A stretch of 64,000 bases of DNA from Clostridiales bacterium. Lineage in GTDB: Bacteria > Bacillota > Clostridia > Christensenellales > Pumilibacteraceae. Below the pieces are notes generated by a model. It was not told where the DNA came from. It was given only the letters and a program-made list of their open reading frames with translations, and did no database searches. Of this stretch, positions 1 to 11,000 are shown piece after piece (position 1 is the first letter of the stretch; the number at the start of each line of letters is the position of its first letter). Position numbers and translations under genes: made by a program. The stretch is taken from contig SVHU01000002.1 in the NCBI GenBank assembly GCA_015055625.1, positions 117,226 through 181,225 on the forward strand, in the 5' to 3' direction.

Positions 1-1277
1 CTCTTTGAAGGCATAAGGAAAATATCCGCGCCCGCATAAATCTTGTGTGCCAAGTCTTTATTGAACGAAATAATACTGCGTACCTTGTTATCGTAGATGT
101 TCTGAATGTACTTAAAGTACTCTTCGTGGTCAATTTCACCTGTTCCCAAAACAATAAACTGAACGTCGTTTTTGAGGATATCGTTCATTGCTCTTCTTAC
201 GATGTCAATGCCCTTATGAGAAGCAAGACGGGTAATCATTGCAATAATGGGCACGTCGCGGTTTACGGGAAGACCGAGCATTTTCTGAAGCTCTTCCTTG
301 CCAATATCTTTTTTATCAAGAGAGTTCTTGTCATAGTTTACAAACAAAGCCTTGTTAGTCTTAGGATTGTAAGTGTCTACGTCTACGCCGTTAAGGATTC
401 CGCGAAGTTTATCTTCGTTCTTAAGGAGTATTCCCTCAAGTCCGTGAGCATATTCAGCAGTCTTGATTTGCTCTGCGTAGGTGGGAGAAACGGTGCTTAC
501 GTAATCGCTGTAATCGATTGCGCCCTTCATAAGGTTGATGCATCCGTTAAACTCGATAGACATATACTCTTTGTACGAAATTCCGAATACGTCTTCTAAA
601 ATTGCGGGCGAGAACTGTCCCTGATACTCAATGTTGTGAATGGTAAATACGGTCTTGATATTCTCGTAGCCCTCTTTGTACATATAGTAAAGCTTGTAGT
701 ATACGGGAACAAGAGCCGACTGCCAATCGTGAGCGTGAAGAACGTCTACTCTCCAATCAAAGTAAGGCATAAGCTCGAGTACAGCTCTGGAGAAGAATGC
801 AAATCTTTCGCCATCGTCGCCGTAGCCGTAAAGCCCACTACGCTTAAAGTAGTACTCGTTGTCAATGAAGTAATAGGTTACTCCGCCATGCTCGTACTTA
901 AAAAGTCCGCAGTACTGATTTCTCCAAGCAACTGGAACGGTAATGTGGGTAATAAAGGTAAGCTTTGCTCTATCTTCTGCCGACAAGCTTTGGTAAAGAG
1001 GAATAATAATTCTTGCTTCGATATCCGCAGAATTATTGATAGAACGTGGCAACGAACCTATTACCTCGCCAAGTCCGCCAGTTCCTGCAAAGGGGAAAGC
1101 TTCGGAGGCTACGTAAAGTACGTGCTTCTTGTTTACTGCAACAACAGGAGCTTTTTTAGCTACCGTTTTTTTGGTAGTAGTCTTCTTGGTTGCAGTGGTT
1201 TTTGTTGCCGGCTTCTTTGTTGCGCCGGTTGTCTTTTTTGCTGTTTTTTCTTGTGTTTCTTTCTTTGTTACAGCCAT
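1..1277 (-). CDS. glgA: Glycogen synthase GlgA, C-terminus cut by window edge
   Basis: Partial ADP-glucose-type glycogen synthase (GT5), which extends alpha-1,4-glucan chains. The ATG at 1277 follows AAGGAG by 7 bases. Residues 1-51 are a low-complexity Lys/Thr/Ala tail that the family does not normally carry; the catalytic domain begins at HVLYVASEAFPF. The nucleotide-binding loop reads GTGGLGEVIGSLP, so the lysine of the E. coli KTGGL motif is a glycine here. Further family marks are HAHDWQSALVPVYY and FTIHNIEYQG. About 425 codons are inside the window and the rest lies to the left. It is the last gene of the run glgB-glgC-glgD-glgA, separated from glgD by an inserted repeat element. Identity is firm; the role of the tail is unknown. 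Confidence 0.93.
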   Translation of the reverse strand, partial: MAVTKKETQEKTAKKTTGATKKPATKTTATKKTTTKKTVAKKAPVVAVNKKHVLYVASEAFPFAGTGGLGEVIGSLPRSINNSADIEARIIIPLYQSLSAEDRAKLTFITHITVPVAWRNQYCGLFKYEHGGVTYYFIDNEYYFKRSGLYGYGDDGERFAFFSRAVLELMPYFDWRVDVLHAHDWQSALVPVYYKLYYMYKEGYENIKTVFTIHNIEYQGQFSPAILEDVFGISYKEYMSIEFNGCINLMKGAIDYSDYVSTVSPTYAEQIKTAEYAHGLEGILLKNEDKLRGILNGVDVDTYNPKTNKALFVNYDKNSLDKKDIGKEELQKMLGLPVNRDVPIIAMITRLASHKGIDIVRRAMNDILKNDVQFIVLGTGEIDHEEYFKYIQNIYDNKVRSIISFNKDLAHKIYAGADIFLMPSK

Positions 1278-1319
1278 ATATATTCTCCTTATAAAAGTGT
1301 AATGCTATTTTTTATACTA

Positions 1320-1488
1320 GGCTAGGTCACAATAAACGGTTGATTAATTTTATGATTTAACGAGGAAAACACAAGACAGACAAGTGTTATTGCAAGGACG
1401 CATACCTGCATAGTCTGTAACCGCGCAAAACGCGCAGTATTTCGTAGTGTTTTTCCGTTAAAAATCAACCGTATGTTGGGACAGAGCC
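1320..1488. mobile_element. MITE-like inserted element, copy 1
   Basis: A 169-bp element with imperfect 26-bp terminal inverted repeats (21 of 26 positions match). The left end begins GGCTAGGTCACAA and the right end, read inwards, begins GGCTCTGTCCCAA; both continue to CGGTTGATT. It is flanked by a perfect 8-bp duplication, TTATACTA, at 1312-1319 and 1489-1496. The right duplication contains the TAA stop of glgD. A second copy is at 55063-55235. There is no room for a transposase, so it must be mobilised in trans. The GG-ended repeats and 8-bp duplication fit ISL3- or IS1595-type transposases; this family assignment is from memory and tentative. Confidence 0.88.
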
Positions 1489-2601
1489 TTATACTATGGA
1501 ATCCTTGGTAATAAAATACGGATGTGTGGGATGTCCGCTAAGAAGTCTTCCCTTTAGCACGTGAACTTGCTTGTCAGCAATTACGCAATTAAGCTGAGTT
1601 CCCTCGCCAACTTCCGTGTTTTGCATAAGAATAGAATCTTTTACTACCGCTCCTTTCGCTACGTGTACGCCACGGAAAAGAATGGAATTTATTACCTCGC
1701 CTTCAATTACGCAACCGTCCGCAATAAGCGAATTCTTAGCGCTTCCGCCCTCTTCGAATCTGCAAGGCGCGCTGTCGCGTACGTTTGTAAAGATTGCACC
1801 GCCCTCTCTGAACAAAGCATCGCGGTTTTCCTTTACTAAAAGCTCCATATTGTGCTTGTAATAGTTTGCAAGACTGTCAATGCTTGCGTAATATCCCGTG
1901 AACTCGTATCCGTAAATACGGTACATATCCACGCCCTTGATCATAACGTCACGCGAAAAGCTCGTATACTCTAAGTCTTCCGCATTTTCTAAGATGTTAA
2001 GCAAGAACAAACGGTTAATAACGAAAATGTTAGAGAACTTGTTTACTTCTACGTCGTGCTTTTTGCTGATAACAGTCTTAATAACTCTGCCGTCGTCGTC
2101 TAAAATAAACTGCGTTCTTACTTTGTTATCGTCGTTTGGAAGATATTTCTTTCTGTATACTACGGTGATATCTGCGTGCTTTTCGATATGGTACTCAATA
2201 ACCTTTTGATAGTCGATATTACAAACGTTATCACAGTCGGTCATAACAACGTAATCTTCGTTGCAAGTCTTCAAAAATCCAATTGCATTAGAAAGGGCTT
2301 CAAATCTGGAGTTGTAAACCTTTGACTCTCTGTTTCCAAAAGGAGGAAGAATCATAACGCCACCATTTTTACGGGATAAATCCCAACTCTTACCAGAGCC
2401 TACGTGATCCATAAGCGATTGGTAATTGCTCTTTGTTATTATACCCACCTTAGTGATCTCGGAGTTCGTCATATTGGAAAGAGCAAAGTCTACAAGACGA
2501 TATCTGCATGCATACGGTACTGATGCAAGAGTTCTATTAGAGGTGAGCTCTTTTATTTCTTTATCGTGAATGTTGCTGAAAATAATACCTACTGTTTTCA
2601 T
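1489..2601 (-). CDS. glgD: Glucose-1-phosphate adenylyltransferase regulatory subunit GlgD
   Basis: 370-residue GlgD-type subunit of ADP-glucose pyrophosphorylase, the enzyme that makes the glucosyl donor for glycogen. In Bacillota GlgD pairs with GlgC and modulates it. The N-terminus has the pyrophosphorylase fold ([19 protein letters not shown]) but lacks the GGxGTRL signature seen in the neighbouring GlgC, as expected for the GlgD branch. The C-terminal third is a left-handed beta-helix of hexapeptide-like repeats. Its ATG overlaps the glgC stop by 4 bases (2598-2601), so the two are translationally coupled. The stop codon lies inside the 8-bp duplication made by the adjacent inserted element, but the reading frame is intact. 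Confidence 0.93.
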   Translation of the reverse strand: MKTVGIIFSNIHDKEIKELTSNRTLASVPYACRYRLVDFALSNMTNSEITKVGIITKSNYQSLMDHVGSGKSWDLSRKNGGVMILPPFGNRESKVYNSRFEALSNAIGFLKTCNEDYVVMTDCDNVCNIDYQKVIEYHIEKHADITVVYRKKYLPNDDNKVRTQFILDDDGRVIKTVISKKHDVEVNKFSNIFVINRLFLLNILENAEDLEYTSFSRDVMIKGVDMYRIYGYEFTGYYASIDSLANYYKHNMELLVKENRDALFREGGAIFTNVRDSAPCRFEEGGSAKNSLIADGCVIEGEVINSILFRGVHVAKGAVVKDSILMQNTEVGEGTQLNCVIADKQVHVLKGRLLSGHPTHPYFITKDSIV

Positions 2602-3779
2602 AATGACTCTATCACCTCTCCGCTTTTGATTTTACTGTTTTTTGCAATGGTTTGATTTCTTCCTACAAGCGCAATATTGTACTTGTCGGAATTTTCGTCG
2701 CCTATAACTACTCCGTCTTCAATTTTTACGTTCTCATCAATCATTCCGTAATTTATAACTACGTTATCGCCAATCTTAGTGCCTCGCATAATTACGCTGT
2801 TTGTTACAACGCTGTTCTTGCCGATATAAACGTCCTCGGAAATAACGCTATTGCTAACCTCACCGTAAATTTCGCATCCTGCAGTATATATCGAATTATT
2901 GATATACGCGCTCTCGCCTACGTATGCAGGAGGAAGCGGTTCGTTACGCGAATAAATCTTCATTTCGGGCGCATTGAGCGAAATTGCAGGATCATTGCCA
3001 AGCAAATCCATATTTGCTTCCCACAACGAAGTTACGGTTCCTACGTCTTTCCAATATCCCGAGAACGAATAAGCGAACATTCTCTTACCCTTTTCAAGCA
3101 TATAGGGTATAATATTTTTACCAAAGTCATTTACAGACTTTTCATCCGCCTCGTCGCGCTTAAGCTGAGCAACAAGCTCGTCTTTTTTGAAGATGTAAAC
3201 GCCCATGGAAGCATGATTACTCTTGGGATTTTTGGGCTTTTCCTCAAAGTCGGTAATACGCTTGCTCTCGTCAAAGCTCATAATACCAAAACGAGTTGCC
3301 TCTTCCATCGTTACGTCAATAACGGCAATAGTACAATCTGCATCGTTACGGATATGTTCGTCAAGCATAAGTGAATAATCCATTTTATAAATGTGGTCGC
3401 CACTTAAAATAAGCACGTTTTCACAATCGTACTTTTCGATAAAATGTAAGTTTTGATAAATAGCATTCGCAGTTCCGCTATACCATTGAGCTCCGCTCTT
3501 TGCCTGATAAGGAGCAAGAGTATAAACTCCGCCATAAGCGCGGTCTAAATCCCAAGGCTTACCGCTACCAATATATTCGTTGAGAATTAAAGGCTCGTAC
3601 TGAGTAAGAACGCCTACCGTGTCTATACCCGAGTTTGTGCAGTTAGAAAGCGGAAAATCGATAATTCGATACTTTGCGCCGAACGAAACCGCAGGTTTAG
3701 CTATTTTGCTTGTAAGCGCGTAAAGTCTTGTTCCTTGTCCGCCTGCCAGCAACATTGCGATACATTTTTTCTTTTTCAT
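2598..3779 (-). CDS. glgC: Glucose-1-phosphate adenylyltransferase GlgC
   Basis: 393-residue catalytic subunit of ADP-glucose pyrophosphorylase, which converts glucose-1-phosphate and ATP to ADP-glucose and pyrophosphate, the committed step of bacterial glycogen synthesis. The N-terminal [13 protein letters not shown] is the nucleotide-binding signature, followed by [19 protein letters not shown] and [11 protein letters not shown]. The C-terminus is a left-handed beta-helix (repeats such as [15 protein letters not shown]). Length is normal. The start overlaps the glgB stop by one base and the end overlaps glgD by 4 bases, so B, C and D form one tight operon. Confidence 0.96.
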   Translation of the reverse strand: MKKKKCIAMLLAGGQGTRLYALTSKIAKPAVSFGAKYRIIDFPLSNCTNSGIDTVGVLTQYEPLILNEYIGSGKPWDLDRAYGGVYTLAPYQAKSGAQWYSGTANAIYQNLHFIEKYDCENVLILSGDHIYKMDYSLMLDEHIRNDADCTIAVIDVTMEEATRFGIMSFDESKRITDFEEKPKNPKSNHASMGVYIFKKDELVAQLKRDEADEKSVNDFGKNIIPYMLEKGKRMFAYSFSGYWKDVGTVTSLWEANMDLLGNDPAISLNAPEMKIYSRNEPLPPAYVGESAYINNSIYTAGCEIYGEVSNSVISEDVYIGKNSVVTNSVIMRGTKIGDNVVINYGMIDENVKIEDGVVIGDENSDKYNIALVGRNQTIAKNSKIKSGEVIESL

Positions 3780-5647
3780 TATTTGTTCCCCCTTTGCTTG
3801 TTCTTGTGCGTAAGATACATGCCCGACATGGGAGGAATATCAAGCGTTAGACTGTATTCCTTTTTGTGCGAGTATATAGGTTGCGCCGTATGTCTTTTTC
3901 TGCTCTTTTTCCAGTCTGTTGCAGTAGAGACCAACGCCTCGGTATAAATGCCCTCGTCCACACCGAAACGATAATTTTTATATTCCATATTCGAAAAATT
4001 GAGTACAACGACAACTTCGTTACCTTTGCCGTCCTTTCTTGAATATATGCTAACGTTTTGAGATTTATCGTCTACAACAAGCCACTCGTACCCGTCAAAA
4101 CTACGTTCTATCGTATACATTGCCGAGTGAGTTTTGTAAAAACGGTTCAACTCCGCAGTAAAAGCTTTCATGCTTTGATGATGCGGATATTCCAAAAGCA
4201 ACCAGTCAAGTTCCTTTTTGTAATCCCATTCTATAAACTGTCCGAACTCAGTGCCCATAAATAGTAACTTCTTGCCAGGATGTGCGTACATATTCATCAA
4301 AAAGTTTCTTAGCCCTGCAAACTTATTGTCGTACAGTCCGGGCATTTTGTTAATTAGCGAACACTTGCCGTGCACTACCTCATCGTGAGATATGGGAAGC
4401 ACGTAGTTTTCGCCAAACGCATAAGTTAGCGAGAAGGTAAGTTTATCGTGCAATCCGCCCCTGTACACAGGATCGGATTTTGCATAAACTAAGATATCAT
4501 TCATCCAACCCATATTCCACTTAAAGTTAAATCCAAGACCACCAAAAGCCACAGGATCGGTCATATGAGGCCAAGAGGTAGATTCTTCGGCTATCATAAG
4601 TACGTCGGGGTGTTTTTGGAACACTTTAGTATTAAGCTTTTGAATAAAAGCAACCGATTCGATATTTTCTCTACCGCCCTTAAAGTTTTTCTCCCACTCT
4701 CCGTCCTTTCTGCCGTAGTCCAGATATAGCATACTTGCAACGGCGTCCACTCTTAGTCCGTCTACGTGGTATATGTCAAACCACATCATTGCGCTAGAGC
4801 ATAAAAACGTTTGCACTTGTGCCTTACCATAATCAAAGCATTTTGTTCCCCACTCCTTATGCTCGCGTCTAAAGTAAGACACGGGCTCATAGAGCGAATG
4901 ACCGTCAAACTCGGACAAACCAAAATCGTCTTTAGGAAAATGTCCTGGGACCCAGTCGATTATTACCGCAATATCCGCTTCGTGACATTTCTCGATTAGA
5001 TATGCAAAATCGTGGGGAGTTCCGTATCTTGCGGTTGGAGCATAATACCCCGTAACCTGATACCCCCACGAACCGTCGAACGGATGTTCCGATATTCCCA
5101 AAAGTTCGAGGTGAGTATAGTTCATTTCCGTCATATACGGTACTATCTCATCCGCAAACTTTCTGTAAGAGAAGAAATTTCCGTCCTCGTACTTGCGCCA
5201 CGAGCCTATATGAACCTCATACGTATTCATTGGCGACGTGTACACGTTTTTTCTCTTACGTCTTTTTATGTATTTTTCGTCTTTTATGCAAATTTTGGAC
5301 AAGTCGAAAACTTTGCTATTTGTTCCGCCCTCAGTTTCGCTATGAAACGCATACGGATCAGCCTTATAAATTCCACCTTTTGTGTCGGTAACGATATAAT
5401 ACTTGTAATTGGAGTACTCTTCGACGTTTTCCACGTCTACAACGAATATTCCCGATCCTGTTCGAAACATTGGCGTTGCGGTATTATCCCAAAAATTGAA
5501 ATCACCCACAACATATACGTCTATCGCTCTTGGCGCGTACACTCTAAAGGTAGCCTTTTTCGTATCAGAATTATAAATACAACCTAAGTAGTTGTAAGCA
5601 TCATATAGTTCACCGTCGCTAAATTGTTTTTGTATAAACTCGTCCAA
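3779..5647 (-). CDS. glgB: 1,4-alpha-glucan branching enzyme GlgB
   Basis: 622-residue GH13 branching enzyme that introduces alpha-1,6 branches into glycogen. An N-terminal CBM48-like beta domain (around residues 20-110, [20 protein letters not shown]) precedes the GH13 barrel. Catalytic signatures are [23 protein letters not shown] (nucleophile Asp), MIAEEST (acid/base Glu) and [13 protein letters not shown]-terminal beta-sandwich ends the protein. The start is a TTG at 5647, chosen because AAAGGAG lies 9-10 bases upstream and no ATG fits. It is the first gene of the operon behind the promoter at 5747-5775. Confidence 0.95.
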   Translation of the reverse strand: MDEFIQKQFSDGELYDAYNYLGCIYNSDTKKATFRVYAPRAIDVYVVGDFNFWDNTATPMFRTGSGIFVVDVENVEEYSNYKYYIVTDTKGGIYKADPYAFHSETEGGTNSKVFDLSKICIKDEKYIKRRKRKNVYTSPMNTYEVHIGSWRKYEDGNFFSYRKFADEIVPYMTEMNYTHLELLGISEHPFDGSWGYQVTGYYAPTARYGTPHDFAYLIEKCHEADIAVIIDWVPGHFPKDDFGLSEFDGHSLYEPVSYFRREHKEWGTKCFDYGKAQVQTFLCSSAMMWFDIYHVDGLRVDAVASMLYLDYGRKDGEWEKNFKGGRENIESVAFIQKLNTKVFQKHPDVLMIAEESTSWPHMTDPVAFGGLGFNFKWNMGWMNDILVYAKSDPVYRGGLHDKLTFSLTYAFGENYVLPISHDEVVHGKCSLINKMPGLYDNKFAGLRNFLMNMYAHPGKKLLFMGTEFGQFIEWDYKKELDWLLLEYPHHQSMKAFTAELNRFYKTHSAMYTIERSFDGYEWLVVDDKSQNVSIYSRKDGKGNEVVVVLNFSNMEYKNYRFGVDEGIYTEALVSTATDWKKSRKRHTAQPIYSHKKEYSLTLDIPPMSGMYLTHKNKQRGNK

Positions 5648-5746
5648 ACTTACTTACTCCTTTTAGTAGTTGTTTAGAGCATATTGAAAGTAAAACTAAG
5701 CAAGTTGGCGACTCATGCCCTTTTATATATATAAAAATTTTTATAT

Positions 5747-5775
5747 ATTATAACATACTTTCTCTTCTTTTTCAA
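5747..5775 (-). promoter_or_regulatory. Promoter of the glg operon
   Basis: On the minus strand TTGAAA (5770-5775), a 17-base spacer and TATAAT (5747-5752) precede glgB. Predicted start of transcription is near 5740, giving a leader of about 93 bases. A perfect 22-bp AT palindrome (5727-5748) sits across the predicted start, so it could be an operator or a 5' mRNA hairpin. Confidence 0.75.
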
Positions 5776-5876
5776 GGGAGTTTATAATATTTATTGCAGT
5801 TTTTTACAATTTTTTGCAGTTTTTTTTAAAATTAAGACTTGTAATCACGATTATTAGGCAAATTCTCGCCAATCGA

Positions 5877-5904
5877 TTGACTTTTATTTGATTTTGACTA
5901 TAAT
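5877..5904 (+). promoter_or_regulatory. Promoter of glnN
   Basis: TTGACT (5877-5882), 16-base spacer, TATAAT (5899-5904), reading towards glnN with an untranslated leader of about 37 bases. The 300-bp gap 5648-5947 holds only this promoter and the divergent glg promoter. Confidence 0.75.
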
Positions 5905-5947
5905 TAATACTATCCGATTAATTGCGGACAACCTTAAGGAGATTTTT

Positions 5948-8029
5948 ATGATTAACGTTCCCGAACTTTTTTCTTCGTACGTTTTTAACGACGGAGAAAT
6001 GCGTAAAAGAATGAGCGAGGAAGACTATTCTTCCTTCAAAAAAACCGTAAGCGCGGGTTTACCTTTGGACAAGGAACTCGCTTCCGCTGTCGCCGAAGCT
6101 ATGAAAAACTGGGCTATCGAACACGGCGCTACACACTTTACGCATTGGTTCCAACCTATGACTGGTATTACCGCCGAAAAACACGACAGCTTTATCTCGC
6201 CAATAAGCGAAGGTAAGGTTATTATGAAGTTCTCGGGAAAAGAGCTTATCAAGGGTGAAGGCGATGCATCTTCTTTCCCAAACGGAGGATTGCGCTCTAC
6301 TTTTGAAGCACGTGGTTACACGGTTTGGGATCCTACAAGCTTTGCTTTTGTAAAGGACGGCGCGCTTTGTATTCCTACGGCGTTTTGCGCATACTCGGGA
6401 CAAGTGCTTGATAAAAAAACTCCCCTGCTCCGTTCTTCTAAGGTTATATCTCAACAAGCTAAAAGATTACTTACCGCGCTTGGCAAACAAACCGACAACG
6501 TAACCGTTACGGTAGGCCCTGAGCAGGAATACTTCCTTATTGACAAGGATATGTACCTTAAGAGAAAAGACCTTATCTTTACGGGACGTACGCTCTTTGG
6601 CGCAAATCCCCCCAAAGGTCAGGAAATGGACGACCACTACTACGGCAACATTCGCCCAAGAGTTTTGGCGTTTATGGAAGACTTGGATAAAGAACTTTGG
6701 AAGTTTGGCGTGCTTGCAAAAACCAGACACAACGAGGTTGCGCCCGCTCAGCACGAGCTTGCTCCCATTTATACTGTTATTAATGTTGCGGCAGATCAAA
6801 ATCAGCTCACCATGGAGATGATGAAAAAAATCGCCGAGCAACATAACCTAATTTGCCTTCTTAACGAAAAGCCTTTCGCTGGCGTCAACGGTAGTGGTAA
6901 ACACGACAACTGGTCGCTTTCTACCGCTGAGGGAGAAAACCTGTTAGAGCCAGGCAAGAATCCTCAGGACAATCTTCAGTTCTTGCTTTTCTTAACCGCA
7001 GTTATGGCAGGCGTAGACAAACATCAGGACTTACTCCGTCTATCGGTAGCGTCTGCAGGCAACGATCACAGACTTGGTGCGTCAGAAGCTCCTCCTGCAA
7101 TCGTTTCGATGTATCTTGGCGACGAGCTTATGGCGGTTATGGAATCGATAAGCACGGATACGCCTTACGTAAAAGCGAAGTCTAAAAAGATGAACATGGC
7201 GGACGGACTTATTCCTGAGTTTAAGAAGGATACGACGGACAGAAACCGTACTTCTCCGTTTGCATTTACCGGAAACAAGTTCGAATTCCGTATGGTAGGA
7301 AGCGAATTTAACATTTCTTGTCCAAACGTTATGATAAACACCGCAGTTGCGGAAACTTTAGACTACTTTGCTACCGAGCTTGAAAAGAGCGACGACAAGC
7401 AAAAGACGGCTAAGGAACTTATTAAGAATACGTACAACGAGCATAAGCGCATTGTATTTAACGGAAACGGATACTCCGAAGAGTGGAAAGAAGAGGCTGC
7501 TAAGCGGGGACTTTTGAATATTGACAACACTCCCGAAGCTTTACTCCGCTATCCCGACAAAAAGAACGTTGAACTTTTGGGTAAGTACGGCATATTTACC
7601 GAAGAAGAGATCCACGCCAGAATGGAAATTCTTCTCGAAAACTACTGCAAAACGCTCAATATCGAAGCTCGCACAATGATAGAGATGACTAACAAGGAAA
7701 TCTTGCCTGCGTGTATGGAATATATGAGAATGCTTTCGGACGAGATCAGCAAAAAAGCAAGCATTTGTATTCCTGCTCTTACCGAAACCGACCTTCTCAA
7801 AAAAATCAGCGTGCTTGTAGACAAGGCGTATGACACCGTTAAAATTTTAGAAATTGCAACGGACAGAGTGGGCGCTAACAAAAATGCTCACACCGCCAGC
7901 GTAAACTACCGCACTGCTATTTATCCCACTATGAACGAACTCAGAAAACACTGCGACGAGCTGGAAAAAATAGTGGGTAAAAAATATTGGCCTTTCCCCA
8001 CCTACTCAGATTTGCTTTTCTCGGTATAA
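5948..8029 (+). CDS. glnN: Glutamine synthetase type III
   Basis: 693-residue type III glutamine synthetase, which condenses glutamate and ammonia with ATP. The length is right for type III, against about 450 residues for types I and II. Family marks include WFQPMTGITAEKHDSF, the active-site segment VGPEQEYFLID, KTRHNEVAPAQHELAPIY (metal-binding glutamates), NGSGKHDNWSLST and GNDHRLGASEAPPAIVS. The start at 5948 is chosen because AAGGAG sits 7 bases upstream; a longer in-frame version would start inside the promoter -10 region. It is monocistronic, ending in a hairpin shared with the convergent addA. Confidence 0.96.
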   Translation: MINVPELFSSYVFNDGEMRKRMSEEDYSSFKKTVSAGLPLDKELASAVAEAMKNWAIEHGATHFTHWFQPMTGITAEKHDSFISPISEGKVIMKFSGKELIKGEGDASSFPNGGLRSTFEARGYTVWDPTSFAFVKDGALCIPTAFCAYSGQVLDKKTPLLRSSKVISQQAKRLLTALGKQTDNVTVTVGPEQEYFLIDKDMYLKRKDLIFTGRTLFGANPPKGQEMDDHYYGNIRPRVLAFMEDLDKELWKFGVLAKTRHNEVAPAQHELAPIYTVINVAADQNQLTMEMMKKIAEQHNLICLLNEKPFAGVNGSGKHDNWSLSTAEGENLLEPGKNPQDNLQFLLFLTAVMAGVDKHQDLLRLSVASAGNDHRLGASEAPPAIVSMYLGDELMAVMESISTDTPYVKAKSKKMNMADGLIPEFKKDTTDRNRTSPFAFTGNKFEFRMVGSEFNISCPNVMINTAVAETLDYFATELEKSDDKQKTAKELIKNTYNEHKRIVFNGNGYSEEWKEEAAKRGLLNIDNTPEALLRYPDKKNVELLGKYGIFTEEEIHARMEILLENYCKTLNIEARTMIEMTNKEILPACMEYMRMLSDEISKKASICIPALTETDLLKKISVLVDKAYDTVKILEIATDRVGANKNAHTASVNYRTAIYPTMNELRKHCDELEKIVGKKYWPFPTYSDLLFSV

Positions 8030-8043
8030 AAACAATGATTATA

Positions 8044-8080
8044 AAAAATCACGTAGCCCTAAATTGGTTACGTGATTTTT
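8044..8080. terminator. Bidirectional terminator between glnN and addA
   Basis: 12-bp perfect stem (8044-8055 with 8069-8080, core ATCACGTA) with runs of A on one side and T on the other, placed between two convergent genes. It can end transcription on both strands. Confidence 0.85.
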
Positions 8081-8094
8081 GTTTTTGTACGTTT

Positions 8095-11000
8095 TTACTC
8101 AATACGTATTATCTTTTTTAGTTCCTCTTCAGGATCTATAAAGCTATCTTTTTCAAACGAATACAGCTCTACTTTATCCACTTTTAATCCTATTATCTCG
8201 CCTGCGGCTTTTGCGTAAAATGCTATCTGCTTTTCGTACTCTAACATAGTTTTTTCTTGAGAGAGCGAATATGCGGAAGTAGTTTTATAATCCACTACCG
8301 TAGCAACTCCGTCGCGGATTATAAGAAGATCGATAATACCCTGAACAAGACGGCTACCCTCGTTGTAAATAAAGCTCTTTTCCTTATACGCCTTACCGTT
8401 TTCAAGCAATGGTTTTACAGCATTATACGCAGAGTGTATTTTTTCTTTTTTAACAAGTTCAAAATCCGCAATACCTGCGCTTTCTACCTTGCTGTAAGCG
8501 TCCTCAAAGTCAAGATTAAAGTCCAAAAGCTCCATTGTTTTATGATACGCGTTACCTTTTTTGATAGGATCTTCCTTGCTTTTAGGTTTATAAGCCCTCT
8601 CTTCGTCCACCTGAGGAAGCTGTTCGCTATCGCTTTCTGCCCACTCGCTTGCTATTTGCGTTACCGAAGTTTTAAGAATATCGTTAGACGTAGACGCGTA
8701 AACTTCCTTCATTTTATCAAAGCGAGCTTGTAGCGCTGTAACAAACTCTTCATCCGCAAGCTTTATAACGTCGCTGTTATTGTATATATTGTTATTGTGT
8801 ATGCCGTCAAATTCAACATCAGCACCGTCTACGGTTTTGAACGGAAGCTTTATTATCGCTTCGCTCATCCAACCAAGCATGGTATCGGAATCGATAGGAT
8901 AGCCATCGTAAATACTATTTTTTGTTTTTTCTGCCGAAGCGTATATATACAAACCCTCTTTTGCGCGAGTAAGGGCAACATACAAAAGTCTTGCTTTTTC
9001 TTCTAGCAGTTTCTTTTCAGAAATTTCTTTCATTAGAGAATAAAGCGCGTTTTCCTCATACATTTTATCATTAGTATTCAAAGTCTTAATTCCCAAGCCT
9101 AATTGCTTGTCTGTTAGGCACAGGCTACTATTATGCTTATTTTGCGTTTCGCTACCAATAAAATATACGTACGGAAACTCCAGACCTTTCGACGCGTGTA
9201 TGGTCATAATATTAATGCAGTCCGAATCAGGTTTTATTTCGCACTTATCCCCACCGTCGTTTACGTATTTCAAATAGCTTTCAATAGTGTCTGCATACGG
9301 ACAAGAATTGAGAGAATCCAAAAACATTGTAAGCATATCCGCTTCTTTTATTCCCTTATCTCTTATGATTTTATCAAAATAATCAAGCTCTACAATTATC
9401 TTAGAAACGGTATCTTTTACGGGCATAAACATAGAATAATTGTAATATTTGTCAAAAAACTCGAATACGTATTTCAATTTTTGCGACAATTCGTCGTCAT
9501 TATTCGACGCATACCACCTAGCAGAAGATGCAATAGAATACTTCTTTTTACTGTTTTTACAAAAAGTAAGAATCTCGCTTGGAGTTATATTAAAAAATGA
9601 TGAAGTTATTGCTGAAACAAACGCTACGTCGTTTTCGTTATCGTTAATAAATGCAAGAATATCTAATATATAACGTATAGTAGGATTGGACGAAAAATAC
9701 AATTCCTTTGTCATGTGCGTAGGAATTCCAAGCTGATTTAACATTTCGTAAAGCTTGCCGGCAAGAGGATTACGGGTAGGAGTTAGTACTGCAATATTAG
9801 AAAATATTGATTCGTCTTCCTCCTTCTTTTTATTTTCTTTCTTTTTCTCTTCCTCTTTCTTTTTCTCTTCCTCTATCTTTTTCTTAATTTTATCAATGGT
9901 TTTCGCAATATCTTCAGCTATCATATATGATAATTTTTCTACGTTGCTAACGTCGTTTTTATTATATATATCATAATCGCAGTCAACAGCTCCCGCTTTT
10001 TCTACGGGTTTGAAAATAGTGGCTTTTACCTCGCCCTCTTTCGTCTTTTCAAAGCCTTGTAGCATATATTTAGAGTAGTCTATTCCACCAAAATTCTTGG
10101 TCATAAGCGGAACGAAAACCTCGTTTACAAAGTCGATTATTTTTTGTCCGCAACGATAATTGGTAACAAAATCGATAGGCTCTGCAAAACCGTAAGACTC
10201 ATAGTTGTCGTAATGATCCTTAAAAATCTTAGGATCGCAGTTTCTAAAAGCGTAAATACTCTGCTTGATATCGCCCACGTAAAACATATTTCCGCCTTTT
10301 TTCAGCTTGCTAACTATCGCTTCTTGTAATGGGTTTGTGTCTTGATATTCGTCCACAAAAACGTAATCGTACTTTTTCTTTACGTCCTCAAGAATATCTT
10401 CTTTGCAAAGAAGTTCATACGCCTTATGCTCACAGTCGGAAAAATCCATAACTGCCTTTTTAGCTTTTTCTTCCTCAAACGCTTTTTTTACGGCGAGAGT
10501 AAACTCTACAATCTGTTTTGCATAAGCAGAATTGATTGGCTCGTTGGATAAATCCGCAATTTTAGCTATAAAGGCATTCCCTTTATCACGTAATTTTTCC
10601 ATTTTGGTTCTTACAAATGGGTCCGTATCTGCATAAGACAGTGAGGACGGCTTTTCGTCCGCTTGTAAAGAGGAAGCAAAAGCTTGCATCTTTTCTTTAG
10701 CTTTCGTTGCTCCAATAGCGGAAAGAGTGTTTATCATTTCGTCGCACTCAGCAAGCAAACCCTGCTTTTCTTCCGCATACATTTCATCACGCACCTTAGC
10801 ATAACTTCCGTCATAATAGTTCAGCGAATTTTTGAACCATTCTTCGGGATTTGATTGCGTCATTGCAAACTCATACACCTTTGAAATAAGCTCTCTAAAC
10901 GTTCTATCCGAACGGCGATGATACATGCTTTCGTACAAAACAAGGAAATCTTCGTTATTTGCGCTATTTAAAAATTGATTAAGCGCGGTATCTATTGCAA

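Noticed and set aside
9820..9900. Lys/Glu-rich stretch inside AddA as a possible frameshift or insertion
   Set aside because: The frame is continuous and helicase motifs on both sides are in order, so it is a charged linker.
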